From positions 1-36,086 of the forward strand of contig CAZXIE010000023.1 in NCBI GenBank assembly GCA_964640065.1: a DNA stretch of 36,086 bases. The letters are read 5' to 3'. The notes beneath the pieces are model-generated. The model worked only from the letters and a program-made list of their open reading frames with translations. It did no database searches and was not told the origin of the DNA. The stretch is from JAJRXG01 sp964640065 (lineage in GTDB: Bacteria > Bacteroidota > Bacteroidia > Chitinophagales > Saprospiraceae). Position numbers and translations under genes: made by a program. Shown one piece after another: positions 8,915 through 16,954 of this stretch (position 1 is its first letter; each line of letters opens with the position of its first letter).

Positions 8915-9952
8915 ATGAGGATAGTTGTCTCACTGCTTGTTATCAGCTTGCTTGTAAGTTGTAAGTCTGATAAGAGCAAGTCTACAGATAAATATCATGA
9001 GATCTCAGGACAGACGATGGGTACCTACTACAAGGTAACTTCTAAGTATCCCGACTCTCTAGTGACCTCAGTTATGATCAAGGCCATCGTCGATGGTACC
9101 CTCAAAGAAATTAACCAAGCAGTTTCTACTTACATCGAGGATTCGGATATATCACTGATCAATCAGTCAACTGTCCACAAGCCTTTCGGTATAGATGACA
9201 AGCACTTGAGTTATAATCTTGATAGAGCTCAGCACTGGTATGAGGAGACTGGTGGCTACATGGACATAAGCGTTATGCCTTTGGTGAATTATTGGGGATT
9301 TGGATATCACAAGAAGAAGGCCGTCAGAGATATTGATTCCTCCGCAGTTGATAAGATCAGGCGGCTAGTAGGCTTGAATAAATGGGATCTTACAAATAAT
9401 GCTGTCACTAAAAATTATAATCAGGCTCAAGAACTTGACATGAGCGCTTTGGCTAAAGGCTATGCAGTGGACTACGTCGCTCATATCCTTGAGACCTTTG
9501 GAAGTGAAAACTACTTGGTAGACATCGGAGGTGAAGCTGTCGCAAAGGGTGTCAATGCAAAAGGCAATATCTGGACACTTGGGATATCTACACCTTCTCC
9601 AGATGCAGATATTAGGGATGTAGAACTTATCATCCAACTCGAAGATCAAGCGATGGCTAGTAGTGGTAACTATAGAAACTTCCATCGAGTAGGAGATCAT
9701 ATCTATGGGCATACGATGGACCCGACGACGGGCTACCCATATCAAGATTCACTATTAGGTGTAAGCATCATCACCGACATGTGTATAGATGCTGACGCGA
9801 TTGCTACGGCATGTATGGCCATGGGTTATGCAAAAGCTGCTACCTTTATCGCAAGTCAGCCTGATGTCTCTGCTTGTTTTTTAGTAGGATCCTCAGATGG
9901 CACTATAAACACAAGACTAGCCAATGGATTTATTCGATACATCGTCGAGTGA
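8915..9952 (+). CDS. apbE: FAD:protein FMN transferase, lipoprotein
   Basis: A 345-residue ApbE protein with a lipoprotein signal peptide (lipobox LVSC, C16). ApbE attaches FMN covalently to Thr or Ser of flavoproteins such as RnfG, NqrB/NqrC and other FMN-binding-domain proteins outside the cytoplasm. Motifs: ISGQTMGTYYKV, DMSALAKGYAVDYVA, LVDIGGEAVAKG and HTMDPTTGYP, the last containing the metal-binding Asp and Thr. The gene overlaps the next one by 29 bp. No obvious flavinylation target lies in the window. Confidence 0.93.
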   Translation: MRIVVSLLVISLLVSCKSDKSKSTDKYHEISGQTMGTYYKVTSKYPDSLVTSVMIKAIVDGTLKEINQAVSTYIEDSDISLINQSTVHKPFGIDDKHLSYNLDRAQHWYEETGGYMDISVMPLVNYWGFGYHKKKAVRDIDSSAVDKIRRLVGLNKWDLTNNAVTKNYNQAQELDMSALAKGYAVDYVAHILETFGSENYLVDIGGEAVAKGVNAKGNIWTLGISTPSPDADIRDVELIIQLEDQAMASSGNYRNFHRVGDHIYGHTMDPTTGYPYQDSLLGVSIITDMCIDADAIATACMAMGYAKAATFIASQPDVSACFLVGSSDGTINTRLANGFIRYIVE

Positions 9953-10802
9953 TAAATCACAAGAATCACAACCGACCTCTCTTCTTACTGAGTTTAACTT
10001 AGATAATGACATCGTCTTTTTTGACATCGAGTCGACTGGACTTAATGTGTTAAAAGATCGCATCATCCAGATCGCCTTGATCAAGTATAAGAAAGATGGA
10101 AGTCAACCAGAAGAGCGCGAGTTTCTGGTAAATCCTATGATACCGATCTCTGCAGAAGCCATGCAAGTACATGGGATCACACCAGACATGATCAAGGACA
10201 AACCTCCTTTCTCTGAATATGCTCAGGAGATCGCCGACTTCATCGGCGATGCTGACCTTGCTGGATATAACTCTGACAGATTTGATCTGCCTATGTTGAC
10301 AGAAGAGCTTTTTAGAAACGGTATCGAACTCAATGCTGAAGAAAGAAGAACAATCGACGTCCAGAAGATTTTCTATAAGATGCAACCAAGGACGCTGAAA
10401 GCTGCTCTGCAGTTTTATTGCCAGAAAGAGCTTGAGGGAGCCCATGATGCACTTGCTGATGTGCGTGCTACCATAGAGGTTTTCGCTGGTCAGATCGTCA
10501 AGTATGAGGGTGTCGACTACATCGATGGTGATGGCTTCGTAACTAAAGCACCTATCAAAAATGATATGCGTGCTATCCATGAGTTTATCAGTGATTATCG
10601 CACGGTAGATTTTACACAGCGACTGCGTAGAGATCATAAAGGTGATATCATCTTTAACTTTGGTAAGTACACTAATCAGAAGGTAGCAGATGTGTTTAGT
10701 AAGGATAAAAACTACTATCACTGGATCCTACAAAAAGACTTCTCTTCGCAAGTAAAGAAGATCGTCAAGAAGATCATGGCAGAGGTGGAGGCCGCTTCTT
10801 AA
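9924..10802 (+). CDS. DEDDh-type 3'-5' exonuclease (DnaQ-like)
   Basis: A 292-residue protein with an N-terminal RNase T/DnaQ exonuclease domain (about 30-190). Exo I is FFDIESTGL (D34, E36), Exo II is AGYNSDRFDLPML, and Exo III is GAHDALADV with the DEDDh His. The rest (about 215-292) includes FGKYTNQKVADVF and YYHWILQKDF, which resembles the small C-terminal module of exonuclease X-like proteins. It may be a DNA polymerase III epsilon-like proofreading subunit or a stand-alone repair exonuclease; the extra C-terminal domain favours the latter. The start overlaps the apbE end by 29 bp. Confidence 0.85.
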   Translation: MDLFDTSSSDKSQESQPTSLLTEFNLDNDIVFFDIESTGLNVLKDRIIQIALIKYKKDGSQPEEREFLVNPMIPISAEAMQVHGITPDMIKDKPPFSEYAQEIADFIGDADLAGYNSDRFDLPMLTEELFRNGIELNAEERRTIDVQKIFYKMQPRTLKAALQFYCQKELEGAHDALADVRATIEVFAGQIVKYEGVDYIDGDGFVTKAPIKNDMRAIHEFISDYRTVDFTQRLRRDHKGDIIFNFGKYTNQKVADVFSKDKNYYHWILQKDFSSQVKKIVKKIMAEVEAAS

Positions 10803-10838
10803 AAAACAATCGATATATACTGGGCGTTATAAATCTTG

Positions 10839-11921
10839 ATGAAGGCTATAGTAGCTCTACTTGGTTTTATAATATTCCTTTCGGCTTGTGATAAGGAGAT
10901 GACTCCGACGTCTTTACAAGACATAGAGTTTAACCCGCTACCCTATGAATTCAATCTTCCTGATCACTTCCCTCAGATGGTCATCCCGGAGGACAATCCG
11001 ATGACTGTTGATGGAGTAGCTCTTGGACGAAGACTATTTTATGATCCGATACTTTCAGTAGATAATACATTAAGTTGCTCTAGCTGTCATCTCCCCGAGG
11101 CTAACTTTACTGATAACCTTGCTGTCAGTCCAGGTGTCGATGGTCTTACCGGTGTGAGAAGCTCCATGAGCTTGTTGAACATTGGTTTTAATAATAATGG
11201 CTTCTTTTGGGATGGGCGCGTAAGATCACTAGAAGAGCAAGCTCTTCTACCAGTCGAAGATCCCATAGAGTTACATAATACTTGGACCGATGTGATCGCA
11301 GATTTGCAAGTAGATGAGGACTATCCAGGACTCTTTAGAAAAGCATTTGGTATTACTGCTGAGTCAGAGATCACTAAGGAAATGGCAGCTATGGCCATAG
11401 CACAGTTCGAAAGATCTTTGGTAAGTAGTGGCCAATCTAAGTACGACAGAGTCGTCTCCGGCGATGATGTATTTACAGATGAAGAGCTCCTTGGTCATAA
11501 TATCTTCTTTGATATAGAGCCAGATATATCTCGGCATGCTGAGTGTGGCCACTGTCATAATGCACCGCTCTTCACGACGAATGAGTTTTTTAATAATGGT
11601 CTAGAAGATACTGATCAAGTCAATCTTGCTGATATCGGCCTACAAGCTGTGACTGACAGGGTATTTGATGCCGGAAAGTTCAGAGTGCCTACTCTTCGCA
11701 ACATAGAGCTTAGTGCTCCATACATGCACGATGGTCGATTTGATACCTTAGATGAAGTATTCGATCACTATAGCCAAGGTGTTGTCTTTGCTCGTAATGT
11801 AGATCCAAATCTAAGAGTCCTCGATATGGATGAGGATGATAGAAGGGCTTTAGTGGCCTTTATAAGGACTCTGGCTGATCCTGAATTTACCTCTGATGAT
11901 CGCTATAGCTCTCCTTTTTAG
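10839..11921 (+). CDS. Di-haem cytochrome c peroxidase lipoprotein
   Basis: A 360-residue CcpA/MauG-type protein. It has a lipoprotein signal (lipobox LSAC, C17) and two c-type haem sites, C80-S-S-C83-H84 and C236-G-H-C239-H240, plus family segments GVALGRRLFYDP, FFWDGRVRSLEEQ, FRVPTLRNIELSAPYMHDGRF and DHYSQG. It should act at the cell surface or in the periplasm, reducing H2O2 with electrons from a cytochrome or oxidising a protein partner. Translation should begin at the ATG at 10839; an upstream TTG at 10836 adds one residue. It is the last plus-strand gene before a structured non-coding region. Confidence 0.92.
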   Translation: MKAIVALLGFIIFLSACDKEMTPTSLQDIEFNPLPYEFNLPDHFPQMVIPEDNPMTVDGVALGRRLFYDPILSVDNTLSCSSCHLPEANFTDNLAVSPGVDGLTGVRSSMSLLNIGFNNNGFFWDGRVRSLEEQALLPVEDPIELHNTWTDVIADLQVDEDYPGLFRKAFGITAESEITKEMAAMAIAQFERSLVSSGQSKYDRVVSGDDVFTDEELLGHNIFFDIEPDISRHAECGHCHNAPLFTTNEFFNNGLEDTDQVNLADIGLQAVTDRVFDAGKFRVPTLRNIELSAPYMHDGRFDTLDEVFDHYSQGVVFARNVDPNLRVLDMDEDDRRALVAFIRTLADPEFTSDDRYSSPF

Positions 11922-12100
11922 TCGTCCAGAAGACTATTTTCTCTTCTTTTGATAAAGAAAAATCTCCCTGATTTTGACCTCGTGATGTAAGAAAATACAA
12001 CAATTTGTAATTATGAATTATCGTAATTAATTGATAATCAATTATATACATAATTTATGATCTATTTTATCATAAAACAATAGTTGATTTTTGTATTTGA

Positions 12101-12112
12101 ATTCACGTGAAT
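12101..12112. promoter_or_regulatory. Perfect 12-bp palindrome, possible operator
   Basis: ATTCACGTGAAT is its own reverse complement and stands alone upstream of the structured repeat region. It could bind a dimeric regulator, but no neighbouring start codon ties it to a gene. Confidence 0.3.
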
Positions 12113-12180
12113 CATTATAGATACTTGTATCAAGAAACAATGACAAACGCGGCTAACGAGATCGCAGTCATGATTTCGGA

Positions 12181-12203
12181 TATGTTCATGGGATTATGAT
12201 TTG
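12181..12203 (+). repeat. Direct repeat, copy 1
   Basis: A 23-bp element differing at one position from the copy at 12340-12362 (GATTATGATTTG here, GATTATAATTTG there). It runs into the first arm of the hairpin at 12200-12251. The two copies are 159 bp apart. Confidence 0.7.
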
Positions 12204-12251
12204 TTAATAGATTGTTGCACCGCTTCGGCACCGTAGCATTCTATTAACAAA
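12200..12251 (+). ncRNA. Possible structured RNA, 12-bp perfect stem
   Basis: TTTGTTAATAGA (12200-12211) pairs perfectly with TCTATTAACAAA (12240-12251); the 28-nt interior can form further short pairings around CCG-CTT-CGG. There is no T-run after it, so it is not a simple terminator. The same 23-bp leader precedes both this hairpin and the next, which suggests a small non-coding RNA or two related RNA elements. Expression is not known. Confidence 0.35.
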
Positions 12252-12339
12252 CATATGAAGGCTCTGCGGCCTTTAGAAATTTAAAAGTTTTTTGAGTTAA
12301 TATATATTGAGTAAAAAGGTCAGATGTGATCTTAAGATT

Positions 12340-12362
12340 TATGTTCATGGGATTATAATTTG
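12340..12362 (+). repeat. Direct repeat, copy 2
   Basis: Second copy of the 23-bp element (one mismatch to 12181-12203). It ends one base before the strong hairpin at 12364-12397, so both copies abut a long inverted repeat. Confidence 0.7.
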
Positions 12363-12363
12363 C

Positions 12364-12405
12364 AAAAGCTGGTCATCTGATATCATGACCAGCTTTTCCC
12401 TTTTT
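12364..12405 (+). terminator. Strong hairpin with T-run, terminator-like
   Basis: AAAAGCTGGTCAT (12364-12376) pairs perfectly over 13 bp with ATGACCAGCTTTT (12385-12397) around an 8-nt loop. CCC and five T residues follow on the plus strand. It would terminate plus-strand transcription coming from within the intergenic region. Confidence 0.65.
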
Positions 12406-12417
12406 AGGGCCCAAGTA

Positions 12418-12429
12418 TTTACGAAAGTG
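12418..12429 (-). repeat. Recurrent 12-mer CACTTTCGTAAA, copy 2
   Basis: Exact copy of the 12-mer in minus orientation, 17 bp past the stop codon of the minus-strand VWA gene. Confidence 0.5.
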
Positions 12430-12446
12430 AAAAGAAGGAAAGCCTA

Positions 12447-14552
12447 TTACAGGCTACCAAAATACCGGCGGAGTGCCCACTCCAAGATCAGCGGTATAAT
12501 CAAGAAAAGAAGTAACCACTTGTTATCCAGTAAAGGTTTAGTCACTGTGCTCTGGTAGATCACTGGTTTGATCTTGTCCGAGGATAGAAGACTTGTACCA
12601 AGAGATGCGATGTTAGTAGGGTAAGTAACTGAGCCCCCTGTGCGCTCTGCAAGGCTATACAGAAGCTCGTGACGAGCCTCTTGGTCATAGAGTTCAAACT
12701 GTATGTCTCTGACTACTATACGCCCTGCATCCTTGTATTTTTCTCCACTCCATGTGGTACTCGCAGTATAGTTATAGGTGCCCGACGGTAATCGACCTAT
12801 GTCAAGTGCATAAGCTTGATCTGTAGTCGAGAAAGTATAGTCAAATTGGCTGCCATCAGAAGAAGTCATCTGAAGGGTTACCTCTGGATCATTGATCAGC
12901 TCGTAGTTGTTGTTATAGAGCTCTGCAGTGAAGATGACGTCTTCATTAGTGAGGAAGACGTTATCATTAGTGCCCACTCGAAACTTGCGTTTGTCCTCTT
13001 TAGTAGATATATAGGTGATCGACTTCTCAAGCAGCTCTGAGATAATATCGAAGTTGCTATGCTGAAGGTGATCATAAAGTTTCCAGCGCCAGATATCGTT
13101 AGCTAAGAGATAAGCTGTCTTTGACCCATCTGCATCACTAAAGGCTAAAAGAGGAAACTCTGTACCTATATCTCCAATGCGCTGATACAGCATAACATCG
13201 CTTTGTCCCCCTATGCTATACTCTCCATAGGGAGAAGCAAGAGGAGGGAAGTCTTTTACTTGATTCTTTAGTTCATCACTTATCGTGAAGTAGTCGAAAT
13301 CTTGGTTGAGAGATCCTTGAGCATTGTTAGCATTACCTCTACTTCCTTTGATGGTGAGTTGATCCTGTACATTATTCCACTTGCCTAGATCTGTGTCTTG
13401 GCCTACGATAAACATCTTAGCGACAGACTGTCTAGACAGTGCTTTGAGGATGTTGTCGATACTGACCGTTGAGCTAGGGAGGTTATGAAAGATAGCCACG
13501 TCTGTACTGCCGATATCTGTTACGGCTACGTCCTTGATAAATATATCGACCTCATAATTCTTGTTTTGCTCGAGTATCTGCTTGATAGCAGATATATCAG
13601 GATGCGGAGCGGCTGCGATGATGCTGATCTTTTGTCTTGCGTCTAAGACCTCTATATAGACGTCTTTGGTATTGTTCGACCTATTGAGTTCATTATCGAT
13701 ATATGAGATGCTATATCTGAAGTGATTGATACCTGCTTGATTAAGTTGTAGCTGGATATCTTCTGATGTGAAGTAATCGTCACCACTTACTTTGATATCT
13801 CTACGCTCTACGACTTGGTATCCTCCAGGAGTTTCTCTCTCCACTGAAAGGCGTGCACTTCTGCCAGCAGCATTAGATGCCTTGATATCTACTCGAGTAA
13901 TCATCTCATCTTCGAGATAAGCCACTTCATTATGCAGTACTGTCTCAACCGAGATATCTCTTCTCCTAGTTGTGTCTCCTAGAGCGATGCTATGGATAGG
14001 TATATCTGCTCGAATCTTAGCATAGGTAGGATTACTCCCTTGATTATAGATGCCATCAGTAGCTAAGATTACTGCACCTAGGTTTTCACCTTCGTATACG
14101 TCACTGATATACTTCAGTGTCTTGCTGATGTCAGTGATCTCTTGGTCATATCGAGATGTATCCTCGCTTATCAACTGGATATCTTCTCCAAAGCTATAGT
14201 GCTCGATATCGTAGGATTCGGACAGATTCTGAGCTAGCTGACTCATAGCAGAGGTAGGATCTGTGGTCTCACTTCTTTCAACCCATTGGTTGATGGATCT
14301 GCTATCATCACTTAAGAGAACGACGACAGGTTTCTTAGTTTCTTCGAGAAGTTGTTTAATAAGAGGACCTAGTAAGAGTAGACCTATGCCTAATATAGGT
14401 ATGAAGCGCAGAGTATAAAGGACTGGTTTTAGCCAACCTCGCTTACCATCGAACCCTTTGAACTTGTAGTATAACAGGAATGCGAAGATCAGCGCTCCTA
14501 TCAAAGCAAGTACTGAAAACCAAGAAGGATATTGAAAACTTATCTGCTCCAC
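12447..14552 (-). CDS. Membrane-anchored VWA-like protein
   Basis: A 701-residue protein with two N-terminal membrane segments (about residues 11-29 and 43-64) and a C-terminal one (about 676-692). In between lies a large extracytoplasmic region that begins with a von Willebrand A-like domain: VVVLLSDDSRS (about 76-86) contains a DxSxS metal-site motif (D82, S84, S86), and VILATDGIYNQGSNP follows about 80 residues later. The rest looks like repeated beta-sandwich or carbohydrate-domain-like folds. Such proteins are common in Bacteroidota, some near BatA/MoxR clusters; the role here is unknown. The start is a GTG at 14552; no in-frame ATG is available before the upstream stop. Confidence 0.72.
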   Translation of the reverse strand: MEQISFQYPSWFSVLALIGALIFAFLLYYKFKGFDGKRGWLKPVLYTLRFIPILGIGLLLLGPLIKQLLEETKKPVVVLLSDDSRSINQWVERSETTDPTSAMSQLAQNLSESYDIEHYSFGEDIQLISEDTSRYDQEITDISKTLKYISDVYEGENLGAVILATDGIYNQGSNPTYAKIRADIPIHSIALGDTTRRRDISVETVLHNEVAYLEDEMITRVDIKASNAAGRSARLSVERETPGGYQVVERRDIKVSGDDYFTSEDIQLQLNQAGINHFRYSISYIDNELNRSNNTKDVYIEVLDARQKISIIAAAPHPDISAIKQILEQNKNYEVDIFIKDVAVTDIGSTDVAIFHNLPSSTVSIDNILKALSRQSVAKMFIVGQDTDLGKWNNVQDQLTIKGSRGNANNAQGSLNQDFDYFTISDELKNQVKDFPPLASPYGEYSIGGQSDVMLYQRIGDIGTEFPLLAFSDADGSKTAYLLANDIWRWKLYDHLQHSNFDIISELLEKSITYISTKEDKRKFRVGTNDNVFLTNEDVIFTAELYNNNYELINDPEVTLQMTSSDGSQFDYTFSTTDQAYALDIGRLPSGTYNYTASTTWSGEKYKDAGRIVVRDIQFELYDQEARHELLYSLAERTGGSVTYPTNIASLGTSLLSSDKIKPVIYQSTVTKPLLDNKWLLLFLIIPLILEWALRRYFGSL

Positions 14553-14703
14553 AAAAGGTCGCTAACTACAAGTGTAAAGATGAGAATATTATAGACGCCT
14601 TGCTTGGTTATCACGATCCTTTAAGTAAATAATAAAACTGACCATTCTTGTGACTATTTTGCTGTTTGATGCGTTACCTAAGCACTATAAAGCATATACT
14701 TTG

Positions 14704-15990
14704 ATGAATTTCACTAGGATCTCTCTTATCGTACTCTTGTTGAGTGCATGTCTTCAGCTATCAGCATCATACATATTAATACCGATGGATGCCGAGCAGC
14801 AAAAAAGTCATCTAAAGGCTTACGGTATGACATATTGGGTGCTGAACAATGGCCAAGAGGCTTATTGGTTGCTCAATTATGAAGGTGGAGCATTTGCCTT
14901 TGAGCATACAGCTTTAGCAGAAGCTGAGTGTAAAATTCGCGATGTTGACTATCGCGTCATATCTAATGGAGCCTTTGCATCGATACGTACAGAGATAGCG
15001 GATCCTGAGCGTAATCAGGATGTAATCAAGCTTGAGAAAGCACCCAAGATCGCTGTCTACACGCCAGAGTTTAACGCTAGAGGAGATCGAATCCAACCAT
15101 GGGATGATGCCGTGACGTTGGTCCTTACGTATGCTGAGATCCCTTATGAGACAATATACGACCGCGAGGTTATGACGGATAAGCTAGCCCAGTATGACTG
15201 GTTACACCTTCATCATGAAGACTTCACAGGCCAGTATGGCAAGTTCTACAGATCATATCATACAGAGCTTTGGTATAGAGAGAATCAAAGGCTGATGGAA
15301 GAACTGGCAAGAAGCTTAGGATTTACTAAGGTGAGCCAGCTCAAGCTATCTGTGGCTAAGAAAATCAAGGAGTATGTAGAGGGCGGTGGATTTATGTTTG
15401 CGATGTGTAGTGCGACGGACTCTTTTGATATAGCCTTGGCCGCGAGTGGATTGGATATCTGCGAGAAGATGTACGATGGTGACGGTGCTGATGCAAGTGC
15501 TCAAGATAAACTCGATTTTTCCCAGACATTCGCATTCAAGGACTGGACATTAGTGCGTAATCCGATGGAGTACGAATACTCGTCTATAGACATGTCACCC
15601 CAGAAGAGGGCGGTAAAACCTGAAGTAGATTACTTCTCGCTTTTTGATTTTTCTGCCAAGTGGGATGTGATACCGACGATGCTTACCCAAAATCATACTC
15701 GCACAGTTAAGGGATTCATGGGGCAGACGACTGCGTATGATCGTGACCATATAAAATCAGACGTCCTCATCTTAGGTGAAAATAAAAGTGTGAATGAAGC
15801 ACGATATCTCCACGGCACACATGGCTATGGCACATGGACTTTCTTTGGAGGACACGATCCTGAGGATTACCGTCACTATGTAGAGGACCCCGAGACAGAT
15901 CTTAATCTTCATCCGACTTCGCCGGGCTATCGCTTGATCTTGAACAATGTGTTATTCCCAGCAGCGAAGAAGAAAAAGAGAAAGACATAG
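14704..15990 (+). CDS. Exported protein of the Bacteroidota 'asparagine synthetase B' family
   Basis: The 428-residue protein starts with a signal peptide (MNFTRISLIVLLLSACLQLSAS). The mature N-terminus, with YILIPMDAEQQKSHLKAYGMTYWVL and a following ECKIR segment, matches a Bacteroidota family that databases often label 'asparagine synthetase B'. The label is doubtful: no amidotransferase N-terminal Cys follows the start, and the protein is exported. A later block (EYVEGGGFMFAMCSATDSFD, and HGTHGYGTWTFFGGHDPEDYRH) looks like a class-I-glutaminase-like fold. I use the ATG at 14704 for the signal peptide; a GTG at 14650 would extend it with non-signal sequence. Confidence 0.75.
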   Translation: MNFTRISLIVLLLSACLQLSASYILIPMDAEQQKSHLKAYGMTYWVLNNGQEAYWLLNYEGGAFAFEHTALAEAECKIRDVDYRVISNGAFASIRTEIADPERNQDVIKLEKAPKIAVYTPEFNARGDRIQPWDDAVTLVLTYAEIPYETIYDREVMTDKLAQYDWLHLHHEDFTGQYGKFYRSYHTELWYRENQRLMEELARSLGFTKVSQLKLSVAKKIKEYVEGGGFMFAMCSATDSFDIALAASGLDICEKMYDGDGADASAQDKLDFSQTFAFKDWTLVRNPMEYEYSSIDMSPQKRAVKPEVDYFSLFDFSAKWDVIPTMLTQNHTRTVKGFMGQTTAYDRDHIKSDVLILGENKSVNEARYLHGTHGYGTWTFFGGHDPEDYRHYVEDPETDLNLHPTSPGYRLILNNVLFPAAKKKKRKT

Positions 15991-16013
15991 GCATAGTACT
16001 CACAAGATCACTT

Positions 16014-16025
16014 CACTTTCGTAAA
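16014..16025 (+). repeat. Recurrent 12-mer CACTTTCGTAAA, copy 3
   Basis: Exact copy; its last base is the A of the ATG at 16025. If the motif is a promoter, this gene would be leaderless or start elsewhere. Confidence 0.5.
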
Positions 16026-16807
16026 TGTTTCTCAGACCCATAACCTTAGCGGTACTCTTATTACTTTCATCTCATCTGACATCTCAGTGGGATAGTTATG
16101 AAGCAGTATGGCAAGGACAGCCAGGGCTCATGATGGTGCAGATGGACCTTCATGATCATGCACCATATCTAGAGTTACCTCACTTATTAGAAATCTCACA
16201 GACATCTCTAGACTGTGACCCTCAGGGCTATCCAAGTTCCATATTTGTACAAGAGTCTGAAGATTTGATCAGTAATGTCGATAGCTCATTATCCAAGCGT
16301 CAGTATGTAGAAAATGCTGGCAGGCTGATCTATCAGTGTAAGGTGAGAGATTACTTCTATGTCCAGGATTCTGCAGAGGTAGCTCAATGGTTATCGAATA
16401 ATGCACCCAGTTATATCGATTATCAATTCAAACTAGACCCAGAGTGGAAGGTCTATATGGATTTTATTTATCCAGATGACTACCTCGTTCAAACCATGAT
16501 CAATGGTCGTATCCTAAAGACTTTGGAGAACGAAGGGTTCTTGATCCAAGATAAAACACTTTTATCTCATTATGCTACATTCGATTCTGTAGCAGACTTG
16601 CTCGACTATCGTAACTTTCTCATAGGACTTAATTATAAGATAGAAGATATCTCTGAGTCAGATGAAGAAGAGGTCCCAAGCATGATTACCTTTTCAAGGA
16701 AAGATCGGTTGGTTATAGATAAGCTCAGTAATACAACACTAAGACTTCACCAGAGAGCTCTTTCCTTAAGTGGTTCTTATGATGGTTGGGAGCTTGTGAT
16801 CGAATAA
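16025..16807 (+). CDS. Exported protein with DUF695-like and RraB-like regions
   Basis: A 260-residue protein with a clear signal peptide (MFLRPITLAVLLLLSSHLTS). The N-terminal part after the signal (WDSYEAVWQGQPGLMMVQMDL ... EDLISNVDSSLSK) resembles DUF695. From about residue 145 (DPEWKVYMDFIYPDDY ... NGRILKTLENEGF ... HYATFDSVADLLDYRNF) it resembles the RraB-type fold often fused to DUF695. The function of this combination is unknown, and export is unusual for an RraB-like domain. No promoter leader is visible, because the ATG overlaps the recurrent 12-mer. A terminator follows. Confidence 0.65.
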   Translation: MFLRPITLAVLLLLSSHLTSQWDSYEAVWQGQPGLMMVQMDLHDHAPYLELPHLLEISQTSLDCDPQGYPSSIFVQESEDLISNVDSSLSKRQYVENAGRLIYQCKVRDYFYVQDSAEVAQWLSNNAPSYIDYQFKLDPEWKVYMDFIYPDDYLVQTMINGRILKTLENEGFLIQDKTLLSHYATFDSVADLLDYRNFLIGLNYKIEDISESDEEEVPSMITFSRKDRLVIDKLSNTTLRLHQRALSLSGSYDGWELVIE

Positions 16808-16809
16808 AA

Positions 16810-16855
16810 AAGCCCCATCACGTCGTTATTAGCCTTGGGGGCTTATAACTCCTTT
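16810..16855 (+). terminator. Terminator-like hairpin after the DUF695-like gene
   Basis: AAGCCCC (16810-16816) pairs with GGGGCTT (16838-16844) around a long 21-nt loop; ATAACTCCTTTT follows. It lies 2 bp after the stop codon. Confidence 0.5.
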
Positions 16856-16897
16856 TATCATATAGAATTTATATATTTTTCAGAACTGGAGAAGAAT

Positions 16898-16932
16898 AGA
16901 TATTGCGCTATCTTCTCTATATGATGTACATC
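16898..16932 (+). promoter_or_regulatory. Inverted repeats in the hypF promoter region
   Basis: AGATA-TTGCGC-TATCT (16898-16913) and the perfect 10-bp palindrome GATGTACATC (16923-16932) lie just upstream of hypF. TTG at 16903 and TACATCTTTA at 16927, 21 bp apart, could be -33 and -7 elements, but the -7 match to TAnnTTTG is poor. Confidence 0.3.
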
Positions 16933-16954
16933 TTTAGGTCTTACCCTAGATAAA

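Larger units (their letters stand above)
11922..12446. other. Long convergent intergenic region with repeats and hairpins
   Basis: About 525 bp without a credible gene between two convergent genes. The first part is very A+T rich, with a weak hairpin at 11944-11959 and an 8-bp-stem hairpin at 12054-12076, either of which could end the peroxidase transcript. A perfect 12-bp palindrome ATTCACGTGAAT lies at 12101-12112. Then come a near-perfect 23-bp direct repeat (12181 and 12340), two long hairpins, a small hairpin at 12258-12273, and a T-run after the second long hairpin. The only plus-strand reading frame here starts at a TTG and runs into the opposite gene, so I do not call it. Confidence 0.6.

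Noticed and set aside
10050..10721. 223-codon minus-strand frame inside the exonuclease gene
   Set aside because: It is a shadow of a clear DEDDh exonuclease with all catalytic motifs on the plus strand.
12181..12362. CRISPR-like repeats
   Set aside because: There are only two copies with a 136-bp gap, each continuing into different hairpins; no array or cas gene is present.
12307..12558. 83-codon plus-strand frame in the structured intergenic region
   Set aside because: It starts at TTG, spans the 13-bp hairpin, and overlaps the end of the opposite VWA gene; its composition is unlike a protein.
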